Translations under genes and position numbers: made by a program
Assembly: GCA_017561715.1 (NCBI GenBank)
Contig: JAFZBN010000009.1
Span: 1-53,120, forward strand
Direction of reading: 5' to 3'
Length of the DNA stretch: 53,120 nt
From: Clostridiales bacterium
GTDB lineage: Bacteria; Bacillota; Clostridia; Saccharofermentanales; Saccharofermentanaceae
Shown: in pieces, positions 17,446-25,318 of the stretch
Numbering within the stretch: the stretch's first letter is position 1
Layout of the letters: the number at the start of each line of letters is the position of its first letter
Notes under the pieces: model-generated
What the model was told of the DNA's origin: nothing
Database searches by the model: none
What the model saw: only the letters and a program-made list of their open reading frames with translations

Positions 17446-18456
17446 TCAGATCTCTGTCTGGAAAGCGCCCCAGATCAGACCTGCGCCGAAACTTGAAATG
17501 ACGACCTTCTTCTTGCCTTCGCCGAGTTTTCCGGCCTTTTTCATCTCGTCAAGAAGGATCGGGATGCTGGCGGAAGAAGTATTTCCTGTATTTTCGATAT
17601 TCATCGGGAACTTTTCGATCGGCTGCTTTAAGTGCTTGGCGACCGATTCGATGATACGGCGGTTGGCCTGATGGAGGATAAAATAATCGATCTCGTCAGG
17701 GTCAGTGCCGGTCTTAGTAAGAAGATTGTCGATGACTCTCGGGACTTCGGTAACGGCAAACTTAAATACCGTCTGACCGTCCATGTTGATGTAGTTGGAC
17801 TTGATGAATTCCGGAGTCTTCTCTCTTCCCTTTTGCATATAAGATTCGCAGCGCAGACATTCACCGCGCTTTCCGGCAGCGCGCATGATCGCGTCGTATC
17901 CGACATTCTCGTCTGCCTTAAGTACGACGGCTCCCGCACCGTCTCCGAAGAGGATGCAGGTTCCGCGGTCTTCAAAATCAACGTAGTTCGTGAGGTTTTC
18001 CGCACCGACGACCAGCGCGCAGTTGACCATTCCGGAGCGGATATAGTTCTGGGCGGTAACGAAAGCCGTGATGAAACCCGGGCAAGCCGCGTTCAGATCA
18101 AAGCACATCGCGTTGTCCGCGTCGACAGCTGCCTGCACACATGCGGCAAGTGCCGGGAAAAGAATATTCGGAGTTGTGGAGGCTACGACAACAAGGCCGA
18201 TCTCACTCGGGTCGATCCCCGAATCCTTCACTGCCGCTTTCGCCGCAGCGATCGCCATGCTCTCCGTCGTATCCGTCTTCGGATCGGAGATGTGGCGGGT
18301 CTTGATGCCCGTACGCTCTGTGATCCACTGATCGTTTGTTTCCACGATCTTTGCCAGATCATCGTTTGTAAGTACGTCTTTCGGCAAAAAGCTGCCGATA
18401 CCAATCACCCGGCCGAAACCATTTTGAAGTTCAGTGGATGAATTTGTATTGCTCAT
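17446..18456 (-). CDS. fabH: 3-oxoacyl-ACP synthase III
   Basis: Starts fatty acid chains from acetyl- or branched acyl-CoA and malonyl-ACP. 336 residues with the catalytic triad Cys (DLNAACPGFITA), His (FILHQANRRI) and Asn (NTGNTSSASIP). The start at 18456 gives MSNTNSSTELQNGFGRVIGI; a TTG at 18477 would add seven residues without family support. First gene of the fab operon, read from the promoter at 18494-18522, which overlaps an inverted repeat that could be an operator. Confidence 0.95.
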   Translation of the reverse strand: MSNTNSSTELQNGFGRVIGIGSFLPKDVLTNDDLAKIVETNDQWITERTGIKTRHISDPKTDTTESMAIAAAKAAVKDSGIDPSEIGLVVVASTTPNILFPALAACVQAAVDADNAMCFDLNAACPGFITAFVTAQNYIRSGMVNCALVVGAENLTNYVDFEDRGTCILFGDGAGAVVLKADENVGYDAIMRAAGKRGECLRCESYMQKGREKTPEFIKSNYINMDGQTVFKFAVTEVPRVIDNLLTKTGTDPDEIDYFILHQANRRIIESVAKHLKQPIEKFPMNIENTGNTSSASIPILLDEMKKAGKLGEGKKKVVISSFGAGLIWGAFQTEI

Positions 18457-18493
18457 AAAAATTACTTTGCCTTTCAAACTATTTTACATTCAA

Positions 18494-18522
18494 AATATAT
18501 TCCTTATATACTTTATTGTCAA
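18494..18522 (-). promoter_or_regulatory. fab operon promoter
   Basis: Minus strand: TTGACA (18517-18522), 17-base spacer, TATATT (18494-18499), about 38 bases before the fabH start. Confidence 0.75.
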
Positions 18523-18540
18523 TACGGGTTTCTTGACAAT
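18515..18540. promoter_or_regulatory. Inverted repeat overlapping the fab -35 box
   Basis: ATTGTCAA, ten bases, TTGACAAT: perfect eight-base arms, one of which contains the -35 hexamer. The placement suggests a repressor operator. It does not match the FabT or FapR consensus that I know. Confidence 0.55.
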
Positions 18541-18601
18541 TGGGCTTGCGCAAAGCGCGGGCGCTGGTTTTTAAGGGTTTTTACGGAATTGAAAAAAGGT
18601 G

Positions 18602-18630
18602 TTGACAGAACCCCTGACCGCGAATATAAT
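18602..18630 (+). promoter_or_regulatory. Consensus promoter of tRNA-Gly
   Basis: TTGACA (18602-18607), exactly 17 bases, TATAAT (18625-18630): a perfect consensus promoter, as expected for a stable RNA gene that starts 20 bases later. Confidence 0.92.
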
Positions 18631-18649
18631 ATTCACGTTGACCTCAAAC

Positions 18650-18724
18650 GCGGGATTAACTCAGTGGTAGAGTGTCACCTTGCCAAGGTGAAAGTCGCGA
18701 GTTCGAATCTCGTATCCCGCTCCA
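18650..18724 (+). tRNA. tRNA-Gly (GCC)
   Basis: Seven-base acceptor stem GCGGGAT/ATCCCGC, D arm with AGTGGTAGAG, anticodon loop TTGCCAA with anticodon GCC, T arm GTTCGAATC, and an encoded CCA end. It is a single-gene unit with its own promoter and terminator. Confidence 0.95.
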
Positions 18725-18730
18725 CTTAAA

Positions 18731-18757
18731 AAGCTCCGAAGATATCGGAGCTTTTTT
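18731..18757 (+). terminator. Terminator of tRNA-Gly
   Basis: AAGCTCCGA/TCGGAGCTT stem with a five-base loop and a run of six T on the plus strand. The A-run before it could also serve the opposite strand. Confidence 0.88.
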
Positions 18758-18772
18758 GTTACCCTTTTTGTT

Positions 18773-19540
18773 TTAGATCAGTAAGTCGGAGATCTCTCTT
18801 CTTCCCTTCTCGCCGAAGTTATCTTCAGCTTGGGAAAGGTCATATTCGATCAGGCCTTCTCTTCCTCGTTCCGCTTCGATGAGCTTCTGTCCGGACTTTC
18901 CGAAAAGCACCGTCGGCGCGGTCTGGTTCGGGGCGATCGTATTCGCGGAAAGGATCGGGCAGACATTTTCGACCGCTCTTGTCTGCAGATGCCCGCTGAT
19001 CATGTAGTAGCGATCCGGATCGTCCGCGTCGGTGACGTCATAGAACAGCACGATATCAAGATCCGTCTTTCTCCGATAGAGCTCGCGGAAGTATTCCGGG
19101 AAACGCACTTCAAAGCAGATCCTCAAACCGATCTTAACCCCTTTGTATGTGAAGATGCCGTCTTTTTCACCCATGGCGAAATTGTCGCGGTCCCATCCCC
19201 AGAGCGCCCTTTTGTCGTAGTTGACACGCTTTTTCCCGGGGATAAAGCACGATGCTCTGTTATAGATCCTGTCGTGGTCTTCTTCGATCAGGCCTACGAC
19301 AAACGCGACACCTGTTTCGTCACTGAGTTTGGAAAATGCCTTGCACGCTTCTTTTACCGCGGAACGATCGACGTCTTTGGAAGATGCCATGTCTCTCGGC
19401 GGATAGCCGGTCAGCGCGCACTCCGGGAACACCAGAATTTCCACGCCGCGGGATTTTGCCTCCCGCACCGCGCTTTCGATGGTCGTCATATTCTTCCGGA
19501 TATCGGATGAAACCGCAAACTGATAAGCTGCTATCTTCAT
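18773..19540 (-). CDS. Carbon-nitrogen hydrolase (nitrilase superfamily)
   Basis: 255 residues of the nitrilase/amidase superfamily. The Glu-Lys-Cys triad is visible: Glu40 in LVFPECALTGYPPRD, Lys in NYDKRALWG, and Cys in IGLRICFEVRFPEYFREL. The substrate (an amide or nitrile) cannot be deduced. Two ATG codons lie near the start; the one at 19540 (MKIAAYQF) is eight bases from GCAGG, against two for the ATG at 19546. Third gene of an operon after hisA (15-base gap). An amidase beside a histidine-pathway gene could suggest ammonia supply or metabolite repair, but this is unproven. Confidence 0.88.
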   Translation of the reverse strand: MKIAAYQFAVSSDIRKNMTTIESAVREAKSRGVEILVFPECALTGYPPRDMASSKDVDRSAVKEACKAFSKLSDETGVAFVVGLIEEDHDRIYNRASCFIPGKKRVNYDKRALWGWDRDNFAMGEKDGIFTYKGVKIGLRICFEVRFPEYFRELYRRKTDLDIVLFYDVTDADDPDRYYMISGHLQTRAVENVCPILSANTIAPNQTAPTVLFGKSGQKLIEAERGREGLIEYDLSQAEDNFGEKGRREISDLLI

Positions 19541-19555
19541 AGGCATTACCTGCGG

Positions 19556-20329
19556 TCACTTGTCCTGTACGATCGAAAGGATCTTCTCGCAGGAAAGTTT
19601 TCCGCCGAAAAGATCCAAAGCGGAGCCGACCGTGACGTTCACACGTCCGCCCGAAACTTCCTTGATCGCGGAGATGTCTTTATATGTGTGGATGCCGCCG
19701 GCATAGGTGACCGGGAGTCCTTCGTACTTTGAAAAGATATCGAAGATGTCGCGGTCCGGGCCTGCGGCCTTACCCTCGACGTCGACTGCGTGAACTAAAT
19801 ACTCCGAACAGTACTTTTCGAGCTTTTTAAGAAGTGACGCGGTCAGCTTCGTTTTCGTAAACTTCTGCCAGCGGTCGGTCACGATATAGTATTCGCCGTC
19901 TTTTTTCCGGCAGCTCAGATCGAGCACGACGTGTTCTTTTCCGACTGTGGAGACGAGCTTTTCAAGGTTCTCGTAATTGATCTTCCCGTCCGAGAAAACA
20001 TAGGAAGTAACGATGACATGGCTTGCGCCTTCTTTGATAAAAGCACCTGCGTTTTCGGCGTTGATGCCGCCACCGACCTGAAGTCCTCCGGGGTACGCAC
20101 GAAGCGCCTCGACCGCCGCTTTTCGACTGGCTTCGTATTCGGGGGTACCGGCTTTATTGAGCATGATGATGTGCCCGCCGGTGATCTGAAGTTTCTTATA
20201 GCATTCGGCAAAAAAGCCCGCGCCGCGCTCAGACACGAAGTTCTCCTTCGCGCCGGAATCGTTCAAGGTCCCTCCGACGATCTGCTTGACCTGGCCGTTA
20301 TGAATGTCGATACACGGGCGGAATTCCAT
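19556..20329 (-). CDS. hisA: ProFAR isomerase HisA, eukaryote (HIS6) type
   Basis: Isomerises ProFAR to PRFAR, the fourth step of histidine synthesis. 257 residues. The pattern is that of yeast and plant HIS6 rather than bacterial HisA: MEFRPCIDIHNGQVKQIVGG, then NFVSERGAGFFAECYKKL, VVLDLSCRKKDGEYYIV, HAVDVEGKAAGPD, VTYAGGIHTYKDI and TVGSALDLFGGKL, each with a close counterpart in the HIS6 sequence as I recall it. The first Asp (CID) and the later Asp residues are kept. The start is set at 20329; the longer frame upstream is an Arg/Ser-rich shadow of the previous gene. It begins two bases after the HEAT-like gene ends, and supplies the enzyme missing from the his operon. Confidence 0.92.
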   Translation of the reverse strand: MEFRPCIDIHNGQVKQIVGGTLNDSGAKENFVSERGAGFFAECYKKLQITGGHIIMLNKAGTPEYEASRKAAVEALRAYPGGLQVGGGINAENAGAFIKEGASHVIVTSYVFSDGKINYENLEKLVSTVGKEHVVLDLSCRKKDGEYYIVTDRWQKFTKTKLTASLLKKLEKYCSEYLVHAVDVEGKAAGPDRDIFDIFSKYEGLPVTYAGGIHTYKDISAIKEVSGGRVNVTVGSALDLFGGKLSCEKILSIVQDK

Positions 20330-20330
20330 A

Positions 20331-21275
20331 TTACTTCTTATCGTCCTTCTTCTTCGGGACCTTGTTCGTGAAATCGTGGAACGGGTCCTGGATGTCGTTG
20401 ATCTCGCCGCCGAGACGACGGATCGCGGAAAGTGCTTCGTAGAATGTCTCACGGTCGATCGTGTGGGTATTTCTGTCGAGATAGCCCTTAAGAAGCGCGA
20501 TGCCTCGCGGATCGCCGTAGTCGCCGATGCAGATGACGGCGATGACTTTGGACTTCATGCGGCGGAAGCCTGCGCGAAGTGCCTGGTAGATCTCATTGTC
20601 CGGCTGCTTGATGCCGACATGTGTCAGGATGATCATCATGTCTTCATAAGGACCGGTGATGTTTTCGTCCGAACGGTTCAAAAGGAAGTCGATGAGTGTC
20701 GGGACGCCCTTAGATCCGAGGCCCAGCATCATGACTTTTACGGAGTCCGCGATATATTCCTGTGTGCTGGAAAAACTGCAGAACTGGGTAAGAACAGGTT
20801 CCATCGCCGGTTCATATTCGGCGGAACCGAAGAAACGGATCGCAGCGACGCACGGCTGGAACTTAACGAAGAACTCGTTTTCGTCTTCACCTTCGGCAGG
20901 CTCCCACGGAGTTTCCATGACCATCTTCAGAAGGCGCTCACAGGCAGGCTCGCCAAAAGATTTCAGACGCTCGACCAAAGGAGACGGTGTCGCCTCATCG
21001 TCGATGATCTTTGCGGATTCGTTAAAGGAAGCAAGCGCCTCTTCCAGATCCATCGCGGAGATGAACTCCTCGCCGGTCTTTCCGTCGAGATAGTCTTTCG
21101 GCTCTTTCCAGAAAGGTTCTGTGTTCTGTTCGATATATGGGCGGAAATCCTTAAAGTGCTCCGCCATCTCAGCTTCCGTCGGACCCTCGCTGGAAGTTAC
21201 CTTATCGGCAAACTCCTCGCAGACCTTCGAAAGTCTTTCGTTAAACTCGGAAAAAAGTCGTGTCGTGCAATCCAT
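20331..21275 (-). CDS. HEAT-repeat-like protein of unknown function
   Basis: 314 residues, soluble, rich in acidic residues, without signal peptide. The second half shows repeated helical pairs such as 'ADSVKVMMLGLGSKGVPTLID', 'ALRAGFRRMKSKVIAVICIG' and 'DPRGIALLKGYLDR', the look of HEAT or PBS-lyase-like repeats used for protein binding. No catalytic motif is seen. First gene of an operon with hisA (two-base gap) and the nitrilase-like gene, behind a TATAAT box at 21306-21311 and a GGGGAGGTG ribosome binding site. Confidence 0.8.
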   Translation of the reverse strand: MDCTTRLFSEFNERLSKVCEEFADKVTSSEGPTEAEMAEHFKDFRPYIEQNTEPFWKEPKDYLDGKTGEEFISAMDLEEALASFNESAKIIDDEATPSPLVERLKSFGEPACERLLKMVMETPWEPAEGEDENEFFVKFQPCVAAIRFFGSAEYEPAMEPVLTQFCSFSSTQEYIADSVKVMMLGLGSKGVPTLIDFLLNRSDENITGPYEDMMIILTHVGIKQPDNEIYQALRAGFRRMKSKVIAVICIGDYGDPRGIALLKGYLDRNTHTIDRETFYEALSAIRRLGGEINDIQDPFHDFTNKVPKKKDDKK

Positions 21276-21305
21276 GTCGCACCTCCCCGTTCTTGTTACG
21301 TAAGC

Positions 21306-21334
21306 ATTATAACATCTTTTTCGCCCGCTTTAAG
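21306..21334 (-). promoter_or_regulatory. Promoter of the HEAT-hisA-hydrolase operon
   Basis: Minus strand: perfect -10 TATAAT (21306-21311) with a weak -35 CTTAAA (21329-21334) at 17 bases. Confidence 0.55.
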
Positions 21335-21413
21335 TTTCATTTAAGGTTCGCACGCGATAATGAGATCGTAAGGAACGCATATCTCCTTAAACACCCAACA
21401 TTATACCCTTGTC

Positions 21414-21447
21414 AGGCTGTCCCGGATCCCTTGTGGGGCAGCCTTTT
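21414..21447 (+). terminator. Plus-strand terminator-like hairpin before the reductase gene
   Basis: AGGCTG-CCC/GGG-CAGCCT stem followed by TTTTCC. No plus-strand gene precedes it, so it may end a short RNA or act as a leader attenuator. The rest of the 253-base divergent spacer contains only the promoters described. Confidence 0.5.
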
Positions 21448-21463
21448 CCTTTGCGAAAAGCAC

Positions 21464-21494
21464 TTGCCGCGCGCGCCTTTGGCTATGCTATAAT
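21464..21494 (+). promoter_or_regulatory. Promoter of the reductase-Dabb operon
   Basis: TATAAT (21489-21494) with a TGC extension; TTGCCG (21464-21469) is a possible -35, at a long 19-base spacing. Confidence 0.55.
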
Positions 21495-21528
21495 GCATGT
21501 ACATATCTTTAGTAGAAGGAGGCTCCCC

Positions 21529-22146
21529 ATGAAAGTTTTATTACTTAACGGAAGTCCGACGACAAACGGAAATACCGCGCTCGCTCTTTCTGAAATGGTG
21601 AAAGTCTTTGAAAAAGAAGGCATCGAAGCTGAAGTCGTTTCCATCGGAAAACAGAACATCCGCGGATGTGTCGCCTGCCGCTCCTGCGCAAAAACAGGAA
21701 AGTGCGTATTCGATGACGGTGTCAACGAGATCGCCGAGAAGTTCGAAAAGGCAGATGCTCTGGTCGTTGCAAGTCCGGTATACTATGCCTCCGCAAACGC
21801 GACGCTGATCGCGTGTCTCGACAGACTCTTTTTCAGTTCGCATTTCGACAAGCGCATGAAGGTCGGCGCAAGTGTTGTCGTAGCAAGAAGAGGCGGCTGC
21901 TCGGCCACCTTCGACGAGCTCAATAAATACTTCACGATCAGCGGCATGCCGGTGGCCAGCAGCCAGTACTGGAACAGCGCGCACGGCGGCGCTCCGGGAC
22001 AGGCCGAAGAGGATCTCGAAGGTCTTCAGACCATGAGGACCCTGGCCAATAACATGGTATTCCTGATGCGCAGTATCGAACTCGGAAAAGAAAAGTACGG
22101 TCTTCCGGAGCAGGAAGAACACCTTTGGACCAATTTCATTAACTAG
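21529..22146 (+). CDS. NAD(P)H-dependent FMN reductase / flavodoxin-like oxidoreductase
   Basis: 205 residues. The flavodoxin-like fold is seen from MKVLLLNGSPTTNGNTALAL (FMN phosphate loop) and VVASPVYYASANATLIACLDR. A C-x2-C-x2-C-x5-C stretch (GCVACRSCAKTGKCVFDD, near residue 45) is typical of the iron-sulfur-flavoprotein-like group in anaerobes. The start is fixed by AGAAGGAGG at 21514-21522. It is followed after 12 bases by the Dabb gene. The role is probably electron transfer or quinone/aromatic reduction; the substrate is unknown. Confidence 0.92.
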   Translation: MKVLLLNGSPTTNGNTALALSEMVKVFEKEGIEAEVVSIGKQNIRGCVACRSCAKTGKCVFDDGVNEIAEKFEKADALVVASPVYYASANATLIACLDRLFFSSHFDKRMKVGASVVVARRGGCSATFDELNKYFTISGMPVASSQYWNSAHGGAPGQAEEDLEGLQTMRTLANNMVFLMRSIELGKEKYGLPEQEEHLWTNFIN

Positions 22147-22158
22147 GAGAAAAGAACT

Positions 22159-22461
22159 ATGGTAAAGCACGTAATCATCTGGACATTAAAAGACGAGTAT
22201 TCAAACGAAGAAAAGGCAGCGATCAAAGCAGAGATCAAGGCCGGACTTGAGGGTCTTATGGGTAAGATCGACGGACTTACCGACATCAAGGTTTATACCG
22301 AAGGTCTCGAAAGCTCTAACGGCGACCTCATGCTCGATTCCACATTCGTTTCCGAGGAAGCGCTGAAAGGCTACGCCGTACATCCGGACCATGTCGCCGT
22401 CGCTTCCGGTAAAGTCCGTCCGCACGCGAAGATCAGAAGCTGCTTTGATTTCGAGATCTGA
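22159..22461 (+). CDS. Dabb (stress-responsive A/B barrel) domain protein
   Basis: 100 residues forming one Dabb ferredoxin-like domain: MVKHVIIWTLKDE at the start, central GKIDGLTDIKVYTEG and SNGDLMLDSTFVSEEALKGY, ending HPDHVAVASGKVRP. Small proteins of this type dimerise into a barrel; some plant members are enzymes, while bacterial ones are mostly uncharacterised. It is co-transcribed with the flavin reductase, so a linked redox or detoxification role is plausible. Confidence 0.92.
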   Translation: MVKHVIIWTLKDEYSNEEKAAIKAEIKAGLEGLMGKIDGLTDIKVYTEGLESSNGDLMLDSTFVSEEALKGYAVHPDHVAVASGKVRPHAKIRSCFDFEI

Positions 22462-22514
22462 TCTTATCTTCAGGGTCACGCAAGCCTGCGCCCGACCGAA
22501 AAAACAAGAGAAAC

Positions 22515-22546
22515 AAAAAGGAGTTGTCTTCTGACAACTCCTTTTT
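22515..22546. terminator. Bidirectional terminator between Dabb gene and tRNA-Cys
   Basis: Fourteen-base perfect stem AAAAAGGAGTTGTC/GACAACTCCTTTTT with a four-base loop; T-runs on both strands. Confidence 0.92.
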
Positions 22547-22550
22547 CATT

Positions 22551-22624
<74 letters not shown>

Positions 22625-22647
22625 GTTTTTCTAATCAGCGTATGAAA

Positions 22648-22676
22648 TGATAACACCAAACAAGCCCTTGCGTCAA
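22648..22676 (-). promoter_or_regulatory. tRNA-Cys promoter
   Basis: Minus strand: TTGACG (22671-22676), 17 bases, TTATCA (22648-22653). Confidence 0.7.
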
Positions 22677-22721
22677 GTATTTACACGAAAAGCGCTTCGC
22701 TTCCGTGATCGTTTTTTCTTA

Positions 22722-23381
22722 TCAGCATTTTCCCGCGATACGTGTAGGCAGATTTGCCATGGCTTCCTGCGCGGTCTTTGAAAGAAGAAGCTGCCCGATC
22801 ACGCCGATATCCGGGCGCGGAAAGATAAACGGAAGATCCGTCTCGCCGAGTCCCGGACGAACCGGAAACGCGAGCTTTTCTTCTTCAACGGAAAACTCCG
22901 CCTGAACGCCAGGCTTATTTCCTCTGGCGTCCACACGGACCCATCTTCCGAGAGATTCGAAATAGATGGCGTTGAGGCCGTGAAGGATCAGCGGCGACTC
23001 TTCATCGTTCTCATCAAGACGTAAATACTGATAGCAAAGTCCCGAAGGGATTCCCGCCGCGCGAAGAAGCGCGCAGAGAAGGTGCGATTTACCGAAGCAA
23101 AGGCCGGTCCTTTTGTCGAGGACATCGGAAGCGCGCAGGCAAAGTTCTTTTCGACCCGCGTCATTACTGTGGGAGATCTCGTCTCTGACGAAGCGGAAAG
23201 CACGCGAAGCGAACTCCATCTCGGGATCCATATACTCCATCGCTTTTCCGTCGGAAAGATCCTTCATGATCGTCTCCATGAAATAGTTTGAAAGATAAGC
23301 GACCTTGATATGGTTGTGGTTGATATATTCGCTGACTTCTAAGTATTCGTCGAAGCTATCCGCCTTGGTGATCAGTTCCAT
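22722..23381 (-). CDS. Transglutaminase-like protein in the B12 operon
   Basis: 219 residues. The papain-like triad of the transglutaminase superfamily is seen as Cys95 (RTGLCFGKSHLLCALLRAAG), His134 (ILHGLNAIY) and Asp151 (WVRVDARGN). There is no signal peptide, so it should be cytoplasmic. Family members act as proteases, amidases or cross-linkers; the substrate is unknown. It starts nine bases after btuD, with a TGAGG ribosome binding site and no terminator between, so it belongs to the riboswitch-controlled cobalamin operon. Confidence 0.88.
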   Translation of the reverse strand: MELITKADSFDEYLEVSEYINHNHIKVAYLSNYFMETIMKDLSDGKAMEYMDPEMEFASRAFRFVRDEISHSNDAGRKELCLRASDVLDKRTGLCFGKSHLLCALLRAAGIPSGLCYQYLRLDENDEESPLILHGLNAIYFESLGRWVRVDARGNKPGVQAEFSVEEEKLAFPVRPGLGETDLPFIFPRPDIGVIGQLLLSKTAQEAMANLPTRIAGKC

Positions 23382-23390
23382 TTTCGTTCC

Positions 23391-24209
23391 TCATTTCACG
23401 TCTTTCGGGAAGAAGAATCGTCTTCCGTCTTTTTCAATTATATCAAAGTCGGTCTCATAAACCGAGGAAATCTGATCTGCGGTCATCACGTCGCGTGTCT
23501 CTCCCTTGCTGACGACTTTTCCGTCCTTCAGAAGGATCGCCCGGTCGCAGAAACGCTCGACCATATTGAAATCGTGCATGACGACGACCACGCTGAGATC
23601 GCCCTTTTCGACCCGTTTGTGCAGCACATCCATGATGGCGATCTGATGTTTGATATCGAGGTTCGACGTCGGTTCGTCCAGAAGGATCCACGGCGTCGTC
23701 TGGGCCAGAGCTCTGGCGATCAAAGTCCTCTGGCGTTCGCCTCCGGAAAGCGACAGGAAGTTTCTGTTTCGAAGTTCGAGGACACCTACCGTCCGCATCG
23801 CGTCTTCCGCGATCTTTCTGTCTTCTTCCGAATCGCCGTCCCAGGTTCCCTTATACGGATACCTTGCCATGAGTACGACTTCTTCTACGCTGAAAGCACT
23901 GTCCCCGTTACTGTTCTGCGGGACCCAGGAGATCTTTCTGCTTCTTTCTTTCGGAACGTAGTCGTTCGTATCTTTTCCGTCTATAAGTACCGCATTTTCC
24001 GGGCACTTGATCTGGGCCAGGATATGCTTAAGAAGCGTCGTCTTTCCCGAACCGTTCGGTCCGAGGAGCGCCGTCATATGTCCTTCGGAAAAGGTATAGA
24101 AAACCTCCGAGAGGATCGGTTTTCTTGCGGTACCGGGCTGATACGTAAGGGCTTTGACTTCGATATCGGAACCGGTGCTTTTCGAAACGGAAGATTCATT
24201 CATTGCCAT
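23391..24209 (-). CDS. btuD: Cobalamin ABC transporter ATP-binding protein
   Basis: 272 residues of the FecE/BtuD class. Walker A is LGPNGSGKTTLLKHIL, the signature is LSGGERQRTLIARALAQ, Walker B is WILLDEPTSNLD, and the switch His is in VVMHDFNM. It powers the permease encoded just upstream, with which it shares one base (TGATG). Assignment to cobalamin rests on the riboswitch ahead of the operon; by protein sequence alone it could equally be a siderophore or haem ATPase. Confidence 0.92.
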   Translation of the reverse strand: MAMNESSVSKSTGSDIEVKALTYQPGTARKPILSEVFYTFSEGHMTALLGPNGSGKTTLLKHILAQIKCPENAVLIDGKDTNDYVPKERSRKISWVPQNSNGDSAFSVEEVVLMARYPYKGTWDGDSEEDRKIAEDAMRTVGVLELRNRNFLSLSGGERQRTLIARALAQTTPWILLDEPTSNLDIKHQIAIMDVLHKRVEKGDLSVVVVMHDFNMVERFCDRAILLKDGKVVSKGETRDVMTADQISSVYETDFDIIEKDGRRFFFPKDVK

Positions 24210-25270
24210 CAGTCACGCTCCTCCCTTCTTCTTTCTTTCCACAGAAGGTAGAGGAAGAACGGTGCGCCCGTCACCTGCGTGATCGCACCGACGGCGACTT
24301 CTGCAGGCGGTGCTGCCGTTCTGCTGATCAGGTCGCAGAGGATCATGAAGATCGCGCCGCCCAGAAGGGACAGCGGGATGAGCCTTCTGTTCTTCGGACC
24401 GACGAGAAGGCGCATGATGTGCGGGATGATCAGACTGACAAATCCGATGATGCCGCTGACCGAAACACTGGCCGCGACTAAAAGTGATGTCGCCACAACA
24501 GCGATCGTACGGGTTCTTTTTACGGAGACACCCATGCTCTGCGCTTCATGATCACCGAAGCTCAGAAGATCGAGATCTCTTCCGAGGATCGTAAAGCACA
24601 GCACCGCGCCGACCAGCACGATCGCCATAAAGCCGACCTTGATCCAGGAAGCGGAAGAAAAGCTTCCGAGCATCCACAGATAGATGTGTTCTAGGCGGTC
24701 TCTCTTTTTCATCATCAGGAGAGTGATCGCGGCCGTCAGCATCGACGAACACGCGATGCCGGCAAGAAGTATCCCCGTGACCGAACGCGAAGTCGCGATC
24801 CTCGCCACACGGAAAACAAGGAGCATCGTGAGCATCGCGCCCGCAAATGCGAACATCCAGATGCTGCTGATGCCCGAGACGGTAAACGTGATACCGAAGG
24901 CGATCGCGACTGCGGCGCCAAACGCCGCACCTGACGAAATGCCCAGCACTTGCGGATCCGCCAGTGGATTTCGAAAAAGCGCCTGCATGACAACGCCCGC
25001 GGCAGCAAGACCACCACCGACAAGACCCGCCAGAAGCACACGCGGAAGACGGATATTCCAGATGATGAGTTTATTCGCGTTAGGGATCCCCTCCAGGAGT
25101 TTCTCCTTATTCACGAAGGGAAGCTTCGCCAGCACGATACGCGCGCTCTGCGCAAACGGCACGGGTACCGCGCCGACGGCAGAAGCCCAGATAACAACAA
25201 TGACCAGAAGGAGCAGCAAGCTCCCTCCGGTCAATGTCAATGTCGATTTTTTAAGCGGTTCTTTTTTCAT
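24209..25270 (-). CDS. btuC: Cobalamin ABC transporter permease (FecCD/BtuC family)
   Basis: 353 residues with about ten transmembrane helices. Family motifs: RLPRVLLAGLVGGGLAAAG, NPLADPQVLGISSGAAFGA, and GIIGFVSLIIPHIMRLLVG, which leads into the ATPase-coupling helices. It would form the homodimeric channel of a B12 importer with BtuD and BtuF. It is translationally coupled to btuD, and lies 48 bases after the binding-protein gene. Confidence 0.92.
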   Translation of the reverse strand: MKKEPLKKSTLTLTGGSLLLLLVIVVIWASAVGAVPVPFAQSARIVLAKLPFVNKEKLLEGIPNANKLIIWNIRLPRVLLAGLVGGGLAAAGVVMQALFRNPLADPQVLGISSGAAFGAAVAIAFGITFTVSGISSIWMFAFAGAMLTMLLVFRVARIATSRSVTGILLAGIACSSMLTAAITLLMMKKRDRLEHIYLWMLGSFSSASWIKVGFMAIVLVGAVLCFTILGRDLDLLSFGDHEAQSMGVSVKRTRTIAVVATSLLVAASVSVSGIIGFVSLIIPHIMRLLVGPKNRRLIPLSLLGGAIFMILCDLISRTAAPPAEVAVGAITQVTGAPFFLYLLWKERRREERD

Positions 25271-25318
25271 AAACTGCTTCCGATTATGGTTTTCGGAGAT
25301 TTCCTCCGGTAAGATCTG

